Below are positions 45,686-56,963 of a stretch of 64,000 nt of DNA, in pieces. The notes beneath the pieces are model-generated. The model was not told the DNA's origin and made no database searches. It was given only the letters and a program-made list of their open reading frames with translations. The translations under genes and the position numbers were made by a program. Where the stretch lies: the NCBI GenBank assembly GCA_037954235.1, contig JBBMOA010000018.1, positions 3,290,001 through 3,354,000 on the forward strand, read 5' to 3'. Within the stretch, counting starts at the first letter, position 1. The number at the start of each line of letters is the position of its first letter. The DNA comes from Aulostomus chinensis (lineage: Eukaryota; Chordata; Actinopteri; Syngnathiformes; Aulostomidae).

Positions 45686-48152
45686 TCTGTCATCCTTAAG
45701 TTTTAGAGATTAAAAAATAATAATAATAAAAATTAAAAGGATCAAAAAAATATTTTAAAGATGGAAAAAAAAGGCTCAAAATGATGAGGTAATAAATGCC
45801 AAAAGCGGACACCAGATAAGGGCTTCTGATTTTTCTTATCATGCTTGAATTTTTTTTTTTCTTCAATGTTTTTGTCTCTCATCAAACCCTCCGTTGCACC
45901 AATCATGAAGAAGGACATGCTGGAGCTGCCGTTGGTCTCCTGGAGGTCTTCTCATCCGTGATCACGGCCCCCTAACAGATCTGTGGTGAACAGAATCAAT
46001 CATTACTTCTTTTTTTTTGGACAAGTCTGGACTTCCACGCGGAGGTTAAAGGTCTGATGTGTTTCACTCAGCGGGGGGTCAGATTTGTATCAACACCTTG
46101 ATTGTGTTGCAGTGTCCACTCACGCGGACTTTGACACTTTGTTATATAAGTCAGCCAGAAAAAAAAAAAAAAAAGCAAGTTGTTGAATCTGCAGTTACTT
46201 AGGAGTTTGTTCTGGGGTCAAAAAAATGAGGTGAATACAAAAACCGAGTTAACGTACGCATCAAGTTCTGCGTCAGGCTTTCGCTGGTATGAAAATCGTA
46301 GCTTGGTTTCTCTCCTTTGATGAATGGAGTGCAGTTATTTGGCTAAGAGTGACTATGAACTTGCAGTTTTATTACAGACATAAAAAACAAGCCTGGCAGT
46401 GTGTGTCACAGCGCCGGCCTGCAGTATTAAGAGCTTTACGCCACTCATGCAGGTGTAGCTGAGGGTGGGTGGACATTGTAACTTGGCGTGTGAACAGCAG
46501 TGTGGATGTTGTGCAGGGTGAGGGATGACAACTGGGGATGTGCCCCCCCCCCCTCCCCTCTTTAAAGTGTTTCTTATGTAAAATGTCGGTTCTTTTTACA
46601 AACTGATGTGAAAGAACAAATGGGTCTCATGGTGTTTTGATGCAGGAGAGCATGTGTGAAGATGCAGGTGATTTTTTTGGAGCAAAAAAAGTAAATAAAA
46701 TCTAGAAGTTGCTGTGAGGTTTTTTTGTTTTTACTTTTCTTTTTCTTTCCATTGTCGTTGCATTTATACACAAAATCCGGACTCAGTAAATATTCAAATC
46801 AGGACAGCAGTTTGCTTGACTGCATAATTTTAAAACAAACAAAAAAACGTTCTAACCCGAGGTCTTCTGACTCTTCTTCACCTGAAACCTTTAAAATGAA
46901 ACTTTCCTGACTAGAATGGTTTTGTGCGTGCGTGCGTGCGTGTGTGTGTGTGTGTGTGAGAGAGTGAAAGTAACAGTCCAAAAGAGAAAAGATAAAACCA
47001 AGGTTGGCGTGATAATATCAGCTATACAAGTTTAAAGGCTCAACAGTGATGAGGAAAGGAAGATAAGAAAAATTATGTTAAAGGATTTTTGCCTTTTTAA
47101 AACTTGTGGAAATAAACACCTTTTTCAAACACACAACATTTACATGTATTTTTCGGTAGGTAGAACATTTTGATATACAAACTCGGTAAAAATCCAGTCT
47201 TGCATTTCTAGTTGCCGGTGTCACGTCCTTCCCTGTCAGACTGCATGCCTGAGGGAGTTTGTCAATTTTGAGTACCAAAACATTGGGAAAATTTGTGAGA
47301 ACGGGACTTAATTTTTAATTTGATGGTTTACGTTTGTGGATGAATACAAATTTCAAGAGCTTTGTGAACTTATGAAATGCTTATGAAAAAAAAACAACCC
47401 TCGCTGAAAATGCTAAAGGTCACATTAGCATGTAGGGTGGGATGACTCGAATGCTTTGTGCTGGGAGAGCCAGTGTGACGGCTCCAGTCCCCTAAAACAA
47501 ATCCCTCTTTACTCTTAACCTTCAACCAACTTGACCTTGCATTTATTAAAATTACAGATAACTGAGTATGTGGTTTGTGTGTGAAATCTTAATCAGATGC
47601 CATCAAATTCCTGCAACTCTATTCAGATGATGTAAAGATACAAATGTCAAGTACACAACCAACAAGTACTGCTACTATGTGCACTACTGCTATTGACGCT
47701 TCCACAAATGATATGTGATGGACATTTTACAACAAGGTTAGCGGTTATTTGACAGGTGGAAATGAAGACGTCAACACGATGAACTCCACTAAGAAGGTGA
47801 GAGTCTTATGGGCTCTGTGTGTCCCTCATGGGACCTCCTACAGCATCCGGGGTCAACAGATTCATAGACAGGCTCGCTAGCCCTGGAGAAAAATTCTCAA
47901 AAGCCAAATTTAGTACTTAAATTTGAAAATATGCTTGACTATGGTTATGTGTTGTACTACTTCAGAACGGGGACTAATACTTCTGAACCACTGCAGTAGA
48001 GAGATAAACATTTAATAGTCAGTAAACACATTGTGGACCCAACTGGACCCAACAGACCGGTTCCACCCGACCTGGTTACAATTACGAAACAGTGGTTGTG
48101 ACATTTTCACCTTTTTGCTAAGGGCGTCCCTCTCCCACTGCACTTGACGCTC

Positions 48153-48219
48153 ATTGGCCAGTTTAGCGTGACGCATTCAAACCTAAGGCTCTCATTGGCT
48201 AACACCACTTTGGGGGCGG
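48153..48219 (+). promoter_or_regulatory. retsat: retsat promoter elements (two inverted CCAAT boxes, GC box)
   Basis: ATTGG at 48153-48157 and 48194-48198 and GGGGGCGG at 48212-48219, all within 150 bp of the retsat start codon and with no TATA box. This is an NF-Y/Sp1-type promoter layout inferred from motifs. No clear PPAR-type DR1 site was seen here, although mammalian RETSAT is a PPAR-gamma target. Confidence 0.45.
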
Positions 48220-48301
48220 TATTTGATGGGACCAGATGCGGAAGTGAGCTCACGCTGAGCACAACAGAGGCGGCGGCGCCTGTGTCCGACTGGCAGCAGC
48301 G

Positions 48302-51300
48302 ATGTGGCTCACTGTGGCGATTGTTGGCGTGGCTTTGGTCCTGTTTATATTAAAATATGTCCTCAGCTCTCCTGGACCCAACCCCTTCGAGCTGGACTCT
48401 CGCCAACCTCTTAAACCAATGGTTCACAATATGAAAGAGAAAAATAAAGTGCTTAAACAAGGTGAGTGAGGTGAACTCCGTGGTCGTTATGTAACTCGTA
48501 TGTTTCAACTTTTAGTAGGAAATAGAGACTTACTCTCATGATGTTGTTTTTAAGTTATATTACCATAAAGTATTTAATTCAGGAGCAAAAGGTTTGGAAA
48601 TGTGATGCGAGCTGTTCCGATCCAAGGGTAGCATGACGACTATGGATATGAATGTTATGACTGCAGAGAAATAACAGTTTTGGATGGAAAAATAAGCTGT
48701 TTAGACAGCCAACAGTAAGATTTAGAAGATAATACATTTTTAAATACTTTGTCATGTAAACACGTGATAACATAAGTAGATCAAACTCAAGATAAAGGCT
48801 GTTCTCACTCACCAGATACAGATTTTCAAATAAAATTTTTGTTTAATGCAAATTAGATTAAATGGGTGCAGTTGCTGACAATCATTGCTATGAGTTGTGA
48901 AGTTGCAGTAGTCATGAAATATAGTTATATTTATTAGATGGAGAGAAGAGAGCAAGGATGTGTTGAGTTTTATTTTTAGGGATTGAATAAAGGCTTGGAA
49001 AATAATTCTCTTTAAACAGAAGGAGAGGCTCATTAGAAGCCCCAAGAGCGAACAAATGTCGTAAAGTCCTAAATTTGTGCAGTCCAGCTGCATCAAACTG
49101 AGAAAAGCAGTGAATTCTCATTTCTGAAGATCCTCCGGCTGAGAGTCATTTGGTTTGTAGATGCATCAACTAAACTCTTCGTCTCCTCCCCCTGTAACTG
49201 TAACACTTCTGCTCCATGACAAACATAAACCGCGTTTTGTTTTCACTTCTTCAGGCTTCCTGGCCAGTAAAGTACCTGAAAACCTGGACGCCGTCATCAT
49301 CGGCAGTGGGATCGGCGGGCTCGGACTTGCGGTAGTGCTGGCCAAAGTTGGAAAGAAAGTCCTGGTTCTGGAGCAGCACGACCGGGCCGGGGGATGCTGC
49401 CACACTTTCACTGAGAAGGGTTTTGAGTTCGATGTTGGTGAGTAGAAAAGCTCCCTTCATTTTAATTTAAGGAATCAAGAAATGCTTATTTGTGTGTGTG
49501 TGTGTGTTTGTTTTTTTAAACGAGTGACCACAACGGAACAACAGAATCCTTTCAAGTGGGGGAGGTTCAAACATGTCTGCAGCTTCTCTTATGTATCCTA
49601 AAACTCCGGATGCATCGTCTTGTCTCCTCTGTAGGAATTCACTACATCGGCGACCTGCTGGACCACAAGCCGTTCCGCTGCATGCTGGACCAGATGACCA
49701 ACGGACAGCTGCAGTGGGAGCCGCTGGAAAATCCGTTTGATAAAGTGGTGCTGGGTCCCCCTGAGAACCGCCGGGAGTATCCCATCTACAGCGGCCGGAG
49801 CCGCTTCCCCGAGGAGCTGAAGAAGTGCTTCCCCGGAGAGGAGAAGGCCATCGACGAGTACATGAAGCTGGTCAAGGTTGGTCCTTTTTGCATCACAGAC
49901 GACATATAAATATTGTGCTGAAAGAACAGTAACAAAATTTCTGCTTCCTTGTGGAACCGTACACTCCTGTGTAGACCTTTGCCCTTCATATTTCTACCAA
50001 CAGATGCCTTTTCTCCCAGTGAACCGAGGGTCCAGAACTGCACTTTAGCACGCGAAAGTTTCAAGAATCAGATTGCAGATCTGTTGGTGTTGTCAGATTT
50101 TCATCGAGGGAACAACGGTTGATTAGTCAAAGTCGAGTGTTATTGGCCGGGCCTCTGATTAGCTGGCAAATTGCATCATTTTACAGTTGCTGCAACAACA
50201 CCCTGTTCCCTTCATCCAGATTGCTGGATTCCACTTTTACCTGCGTGGAATCAGTTTAGATGGATAGATACTTTATTGATCTCCAGGAGAAATTCACATC
50301 TGTTGCATCTATTCAGTTCCTGCTCACTTCAAAGTTAAATCCTCTGATAGCTCCACTGATGCTTAAGAAAGCTCTTTTTATAGGAAGAGTATTAAACCTG
50401 AAATCAAACCAACCAGTGAACGGATGAATTAATGAGGAAAAAAAGAAGAAGAAAGTGGGGGTAAAAAAAATGAAGTTACAAGACGGCGCACGCGCGGAAC
50501 GACTCACCCCATAAGCCACTGGAGACAGTGCTCCCAAGCCTACGTTTCATGACCAACGATGAAAACCTGACGTCCAAATGGACATTTCTGCAGCCGCTTT
50601 CTCTCAAATGATTGTGTGAACTTTGGAATCTCTGAGGACATCAAGACACTGAGGATTTCAGTGGACGTTTCTGTGGTTACTGCTCCCTTCACCTCTTGAG
50701 GATTGTGCTTAGTTAAGTTTCTTTCATTGGGATTTCTGAGTTGCTTCGTACCTGTTGTTTTTCTCGAAGCTTGAACGGGAGTGTATGCCACCGTTTTACA
50801 ACCCTGTTCATGGTGAGTGTCTCACAATCACCGTTTTCTATCTTGTATCTGTTGTCTTCAGAAAGTGGGACGTGGCATCTGGCTCCTCGCTCTCCTGAAG
50901 CTCTGCCCAGTCCCCTTAGCCAAGTTCCTGGTCTACACTGGCTTGGCCAAACGTCTGTCCTTCTTCTTTGAAATGTCCCCCCGCAGTTTGACCGACGTGG
51001 TCAATGAACTGACAGAGAACAAGGACCTCAGGGCAGTCTTCACCTACATCTTTGGCACCTATGGTAAGTTAGGCTGCAGCTCTTGTCGACCTTTTGCAAA
51101 AGCCCCGCCCCCCTTAGTTACTGTTGCCAGCCCAAGATACTTATTGACGCAGCCAGAGTGTCAACGTGTGTGTGTGAAGAAGTACACCTGTGTGTTTGTG
51201 ACTCTTTTTGGAGCAATACCTGCGCGGTATCCTCCAGATTGAGGCAAAAGGGGCAACAGTACGCAGTGGAGGGATATACTCAAAGTATTAAAATATGCAA

Positions 51301-54300
51301 CTCGGGGGACACTACAACTGCTGAGGCTAAAGCGCACCGGTCTCAAGCGAAACCTGAGAAACCCCATGATCTCTACCCCACGTTCTGCCCTTGATATCCT
51401 AGTAGTATACAGTATTCGCGAATAGTAACCATAACTTTGATATCCACTGATGTGGATGTTATCGCCACTAGAGCTAGACAACACATTAGCTTGCTCGCTA
51501 TTGCTATGGCATTAGCCTAGCCTCACCTTGGGAGCAGACGAATGCATGCTTGTTTATTTTCGAGACACTCAGCTGGCAGTTGGGCCGTCAACACAGTTTA
51601 TTCCGTCGAAGGCACCGCTCCTGTTGTGTGTTCACCTTTGAGAAGTGAAAGAACGCGACTCCCCCAGCCAGACTCCTGGGGTACCTGCTGTCAGATACAC
51701 ATCATCCATAGGCACATCATTTTACTATTTTGTCGGCGGTCCACCGGACCTTGTTTACTAGTAATGGTCTCTGGGATGTTGCTGCATGGACAATGAACGT
51801 TTGGGGGCGGGTTTTTGCGAAAGGTCAATTTGCTCCTCATTATTTATTCAGTGGTTGTTCACATTTCCATCTCTGACCTGCAGGTAACATGCCGAAAGAT
51901 GCCAGTTTCGCTATGCACAGTTTGCTGGTCACTCACTACCTGAATGGGGCTTGGTACCCTAAAGGTGGAGCCAGTGAAATTGCCTACCACATGATCCCCA
52001 TCATTGAGAAGGCAGGGGGCGCTGTTCTCGTTCGCGCCCCGGTCAACCGCATCTTGTTCAATGATGCAAAGGAGGCATATGGTGGGTGACGTTTTTGCGC
52101 CGTTTTCTCTAACCAGCTGTCGCAGCCTCCAGCAAAGGTGACAGGAGACTGTGTTTGTCTTCAGGTGTGAGCGTCATGAAAGGCCAGGAGGAAGTACACA
52201 TCCGCGCCCCAATGGTCATCTCTGATGCCGGCATCTTCAACACCTACCAGAAGCTGCTGCCAGAGGAGCTGCAGGCCATGCCAGGTTGGGGGAATTATTT
52301 GTTTGACAGTTATATATTTTTTAACTTTACACTGTAGAATTAAAAAAAAAAGAAAAAAAAAAGGTATATTTAACAATTCATATAAAAATTCCCAGAAGCT
52401 CAGGTGTCTTCGTATTATTTTAGTTGGCCAACCAGCAGCACAGATATTCAGTTTACAATAATATAAAACAGCCAAAATCCCATAATAAGTCCTCACATTT
52501 GAGAACTTGGAACAAGGTCATTTCACACTTGTTGTTTTTTTTTTCCTTGACGGATAAAGACTAAATAGAACGATGGCTGGAGTTTAAATTCCTTTTACCG
52601 TGTAAATTAGTTTTTACTTTTGGATTAATTTAAAGATTTAATAACCCCAAATTTTTAAGAAATTTGCACATGAACCCTCCACCCCAGAGCCAGACAGGAA
52701 GAAAAACCCACTTCTCTCCTTTTTAGGGAGCAGAGACCCACAGGGACCAGCTGACCGTTAGCTTAGCACAATGAATGGTAGTGGATAGGATCCGTTAACA
52801 TACGTCTGTCTTACTAGCTCAGCATCAGGAACCTGTAGTTCTTCCTCAGTGTATTCTGGTTTATACTTCTTACACATAAATTGTTATGCACAACCTGAGT
52901 TATAATGCAGGCAAAGATTGTTTTGAAGTGTTTTTGGCGATTGTTGACCGAGGCAAGCGACGTAGCTAAGCTAGCTGGCAGTCAGCTGGTCTCTGTGTGC
53001 TGCACAGAGAGAGAGAAGAGGATCCATCTTGTTGATCTCTGGGCAGAATGGACAATAAGTGTATTTACTAAAATGTTGGGTTTTTTTGGGGTTTTTTTTG
53101 TAAGTCACATTTATTTGCATAGCACATTTCTATGTGCTGAAGGTCGTCAGCATGGATAATCAAGTTAGCAACAGTAACCACACAGTCAAAGGCAGTAACA
53201 GAGTGCGCCGATGCCCCGAAGAATTCACTCTTACATCGCTTTTATCGTCTGGGAACTGCTTGTTGAGTTGTTGTTCATTATGCGACGCCTGTGTCTTGCA
53301 GCTATCCAGAAGCAGCTGAGGATGATGAAGAACGGCGAAGGTGGGCTTAGTATCTTCCTGGGCCTAAACGGAACCAAGGAGGATTTGGGCCTGAAGGCAG
53401 ACAACTACTGGATCTTCACCGAGAACAATTTTGATGAGCTGTACGTCGTCCGGTATCTGCTGCCTGTCGCTGCTGTTTAGTGTTGATGCTAATTTAGTTC
53501 AGCCAAACTTTGTGCCCACTTTATAGCGGCATCAACATGCAAATGAGATTCAGGTCAAACGTGCGTAAGAAGTTAACACCCAGAAAACAGGATGTTTGTC
53601 ACCAGCCAGGTTTCACTAGAAAGCCATGTTTTCTTTCCCAGGGTGGAGGAGTACATGAATGGAAAGAGAGAAGAGTCGGCCAAAAGCATTCCTCTCCTGT
53701 TCGTCGCCTCTCCGTCAGCTAAAGATCCAACCTGGGAGGAAAGATCACCAGGTAAACACACTCTCGCGCACGTTCCAAACTCTGGTCCCTGAGGTCAGTG
53801 CTTCTTTGTCAATCCTTCTGTGACCCCCAATTTCTGCCAAATTTTTGAGTGGAAAAAACCCTAATAAAAGACAGGAAAGTGGTTTCCGCTTGATCTAATT
53901 TGTCCAGGCATTGATGATCCTGAGCTTGTGAGGATCTAAGTGTTCCAGGACCAAAAAAAAAACCCATAAAAACTTTAAAACTGTGACCTGAACTAGAACC
54001 GGTACCCGCCCTCTGCGTGCTGCCAGCGGTTACTCCGTCTGTGGTCTCTGGTCGCCACATCGCTGCTGATCTTTGTGCTGAAGATCCTTTCAGAGGAAAT
54101 GTCACAAGTCAACCACGCCGCTATGATCTTATTTGCATCCTAGGCAAGTCCACGCTGAGTCTGGTTAGTTTCGCCAACTACGAGTGGTTCGAGGAGTGGA
54201 AGGACGGCAAAGTGACGAACAGGGGACCCGACTACAAAGAGCTGAAACAGGCTTTCATCGACTCGGCTCTGAGGGTGGTTATGGACGTCTTCCCCAAGAT

Positions 54301-54787
54301 CACCAGGGACAAGGTGAGGCTTCTGACTGTCTGACATCATGTAGCGGAGCAGCACCTTAGCTGCCCAGGTGTGTTGTTCTTTGTGTGTCTAGATTGAATA
54401 CATTGACGCCGGAACCCCGATCACAAACACACACTACATCGGAGCCCCTCGAGGTGAGATCTACGGAGCGGATCACGGCGTCGCCCGGTTCAGCGCTGAA
54501 CTCAATGCTACAGTGAGACCTCAGACTCCACTGAAGAACCTCTACCTGACAGGTCCGTCCCCCTGGGTAGAACCACACCCCCCGCAACCACGGGTTGAGA
54601 GAATATCTAAATATCCTGATGAGGTCTTTGCATTGCAGGTCAGGACGTGTTCGTTTGTGGCTTTGCGGGCGCCCTCGCGGGAGCGCTCACCTGCGGCTCG
54701 GTCATTCTCAACCGCAACCTGCATCTGGACGCCATCGCGCTGGCCAAGAAAATCAGATTTATGAACAACAAACTGAAAGGGGAGTAA
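48302..54787 (+). CDS. retsat: All-trans-retinol 13,14-reductase (retinol saturase)
   Basis: Flavoenzyme of the endoplasmic reticulum that saturates the 13,14 double bond of all-trans-retinol. Eleven coding exons join in frame to 610 aa, the same length as human RETSAT: 48302-48461, 49255-49437, 49635-49876, 50862-51063, 51884-52081, 52165-52284, 53302-53440, 53642-53751, 54144-54313, 54393-54552, 54639-54787. Seen: hydrophobic N-terminal signal/anchor (2-21), PNPFE, VLKQGF, then the dinucleotide-binding fold DAVIIGSGIGGLG (65-77, GxGxxG) ending in Glu93, AGGCCHTF (98-105), GIHYIGDLLD, TYGNMPKDASFAMHSLLVTHY, PKGGASEIAYHMIPIIEKAGGAVL, AFPSAKDPTWE-like SPSAKDPTWEER, YEWFEEW, APRGEIYGADHG, and the C-terminal FAD-region NLYLTGQDVFVCGFAGALAG. 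Related carotenoid isomerase/desaturase enzymes lack this tail. Zebrafish carries more than one RetSat, so this may be one of several copies. Confidence 0.94.
49877..50861 (+). other. retsat: retsat intron 3
   Basis: About 1 kb. Contains a minus-strand LINE-like 3' tail at 50257-50295; otherwise nothing recognised. Confidence 0.7.
50257..50295 (-). repeat. 3' tail of a LINE-like element (minus strand)
   Basis: On the minus strand GAATTTCTCCTGGAGATCAA, then TAAAG and TATC units: the hairpin, AATAAAG and short tandem tail typical of many teleost non-LTR retroelement copies. No reverse transcriptase remnant was recognised next to it. Confidence 0.55.
51064..51883 (+). other. retsat: retsat intron 4
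   Basis: About 0.8 kb with short open frames on both strands and no recognised protein, RNA or repeat. Confidence 0.65.
52684..53042 (-). mobile_element. TIR element, copy C, retsat intron 6
   Basis: About 360 bp between CCAGAGCCAGACAGGAAGAA and its inverted partner (CAAGAT...GATCTCTGG). It has the family words GCTGACCGTTAGCTTAGCAC on the left and AGCTAAGCTAGCTGGCAGTC on the right. Compared with copy B it is inserted in the opposite orientation and shortened. On the minus strand the interior shares CTTTGCCTGCATT and GTTGTGCAT with copy B and reads KPEYTEEELQV in frame. Confidence 0.65.
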
Positions 54788-55006
54788 CTGCACATTTGCA
54801 GGAGGCTCCATGTGAGTTTCCTCAGGGGATTTGCCTTGGATCATTAACACTACACTGACAACACGAGTCCACAACCTGTGTAGCGTGCTGCTGCGTTGCC
54901 TCATGACATTGTCAACACTCGCGAGACGGTAAAGTTAGAAAAAAATGGGTATGAAAATAATGATAACATTTCATTGATATTAAAGTCATCGAAACACAAG
55001 TTCCTC

Positions 55007-55012
55007 AATAAA
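55007..55012 (+). terminator. retsat: poly(A) signal AATAAA, retsat
   Basis: First canonical hexamer, 220 bp after the stop. Confidence 0.6.
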
Positions 55013-55520
55013 ACTCCTAAGATGCCAATTTAGGGCAGCGAGAAACAAGGAAAATTGAAGAAATTCACTTTTTAAACAATTAAAAAGTCATTATTATGTA
55101 TTAATGCATGTTAAGCTTTTAACACAGTTGTCATGAACAACTAATCTCCTACCAATAACAATCTTCCTCATCGGCTAGAACGTCCTAGTTGCAGAGCTTT
55201 CATCAGAAGAACCAAAGAACATCCACAGAACACAAAGACGCCGTTCAGATCCTCTTCACAAGACTTGGGCTCTAAGTCGGGGACCCTTGACCAACAGGAA
55301 GTGTTTGCATCAACAAACCAGCGGCCACTAAAAAACACCCAGATGTTTGTTTTCTTAAAACATTCATTTGTTTTTGTGTTTTCTTTTAAAATAATAGTAA
55401 ATGTCCCCCAGCACTGTTGTAGACACAGGCTTCAAAGTGCGCTACATCGGTGCAAGGACAGAATAAATAAACGAAGCACGAGCAGGAAGAGAAAATACTC
55501 GCATCTGTATAAAAGCGCAG

Positions 55521-55521
<1 letters not shown>

Positions 55522-55553
<32 letters not shown>
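55522..55553. repeat. (CA)n microsatellite downstream of retsat
   Basis: About 15 uninterrupted units. Confidence 0.95.
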
Positions 55554-55555
<2 letters not shown>

Positions 55556-56493
55556 AAGCTCACAGCATTGAGTCTCTGTGCTGAGACGTGCTGGGAATGA
55601 TAGAAGAAGAAAGTTAAAATTGTGTTGGAGATGTTTTTTTGGCTCTTGAGGGAGGCTGTGAGGAACAGCAGGGCCGCCGTGGTGCCCTCTGCTGGATTTA
55701 TCATGGCTACAACGTCGGAGGATTCACAGTGTAGATGTTTAAGAAGAGGATCGCTATGGAGTTTTCCTGTGTTTTTTTTCCAGAGTTGATGCACATCGCA
55801 TCCCAAGAACATTTCAAACAAACCTTCTTCCCTATCAAATAAGGGCTTTTCCACTGAATGACACCTGCGAGGAGAGACCCAGGGATTATTAATTCCACCG
55901 CAAAATGGATCTTTTCCATGCCATTTCATTCTAGCACTTGGGTTGAGGAGCATTCATACTGACATAAGTCACCCCAGGTTCTGTAATATGTGAGTAATGC
56001 ACATACGGGATGTTAACATGCACTTATCCAAGCCAACGTGAACTCAGCTGACAAGGCAAATGCTTTTGTAAACACTAAATGAGGCTGAGGTGTGAATCCG
56101 TATTCATCTTATGTACCATTTTATTTCAAACTGCAGCTAACGTTGTGCCTGAGCAGCCTCTGGTTGGTAACATGTTTACAAAGGTTGTATTTGATGTTAA
56201 AACAAATAAACTGGTTGCTGTTTTCTCAGGTATAACATCTGGGTTTTGTGTGTGTGTGTGTGTGTGGTGAAATTATTTCCTAAATGCAGACCACCTACCA
56301 ACTCAGCCACTTGAACGTCACCTCTGCATGAGAGGTGCATGGAAGCTTGATTTAACAAACAACTACCAGTGTGTCGGAGTTTCTTAGATAGTGATTACAA
56401 ACATGCAGTTCGACTGTGATTCACCAGTATTTATGTTTGGGTTGTAAACCCTGTCAATATTTATGTGCATGAACGCGTGTGTTTGTGTACCTG

Positions 56494-56512
56494 AAGGCAG
56501 CAGAGGGCACAC
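56494..56512 (+). promoter_or_regulatory. CTCF-like motif upstream of cdk21
   Basis: AAGGCAGCAGAGGGCACAC resembles the CTCF core (CAGCAGAGGGCGC) and lies about 180 bp upstream of the first identifiable exon. A similar motif in opposite orientation is at 55679-55699. Confidence 0.35.
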
Positions 56513-56677
56513 GCACCGTGAGTGGGCCGACCCGAAACGTCGATATTGAGCTTGTGATTAGTTGTTAAATAAAAGGGGGTGTGATTTTTAGACTCAAAAA
56601 TGTGATACGGTGGTTCGGCTGGGACGTTTCCCGGCGGGCGGGCGGTCTGTCGGGCGGGCAGCGGCGGCGGCGGCGGC

Positions 56678-56707
56678 ATGGAGCCAGAGCTGGGGTCGGC
56701 AGTCTGA
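56678..56707 (+). promoter_or_regulatory. cdk21: Upstream ORF in the first exon of the Cdk4/6-like gene
   Basis: A GC-rich first exon ends at a GTAAGA donor (56709). Within it ATGGAGCCAGAGCTGGGGTC opens a frame of nine codons that closes with TGA one base before the splice donor. The main ATG is in the next exon, so this would be a uORF able to dampen translation. The transcript start is not known; if it lies downstream of 56678 the uORF is not made. Confidence 0.55.
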
Positions 56708-56835
56708 GGTAAGACAAAGTAGAAAATGTTAAAACAAAAACAAAAAACAACTTTAAATAAACACTTTTGACCTTCATTAAATGTTTAAAACTGGTATGTC
56801 AGGTGGGATTCACCTGCTAGCTAACGGTGCTGTTA

Positions 56836-56867
56836 GAGCAGGGAGCTAGCTAGCTAGCTCCCTGCTC
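56836..56867. repeat. 32-bp perfect palindrome in cdk21 intron 1
   Basis: GAGCAGGGAGC, then TAGCTAGCTA, then GCTCCCTGCTC: the 32 bp equals its own reverse complement with no loop. It lies about 130 bp from the first-exon donor. Confidence 0.95.
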
Positions 56868-56963
56868 CTCGGGAGTGACGGTAAAGCTGAACATGACGCG
56901 CTAAAGTTGGCATTTTAAAGATAATCAAGTTATTTTCTTGTGATTTTTTTTTTTTTGAGAGCC

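Larger units (their letters stand above)
45212..48301 (+). other. nmt1 3'UTR and nmt1-retsat intergenic region
   Basis: About 3.1 kb. AATAAA at 45680-45685 is the nearest poly(A) signal after the nmt1 stop; others at 46694-46699 and near 47110 would give longer 3'UTRs. A DR2-type TGACCT pair lies at 45344-45357, a TG array at 46925-46958. The remainder is AT-rich with no coding exon recognised; the last 150 bp is the retsat promoter. Confidence 0.55.
54788..56677 (+). other. retsat 3'UTR and retsat-cdk21 intergenic region
   Basis: About 1.9 kb. AATAAA at 55007-55012 is the likely retsat poly(A) signal. A (CA)n array occupies 55522-55553. CTCF-like motifs lie at 55679-55699 (minus) and 56494-56512 (plus). 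The kinase-gene promoter follows; a 173-codon minus frame at 55432-55953 crosses the microsatellite and is not a gene. Confidence 0.6.
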
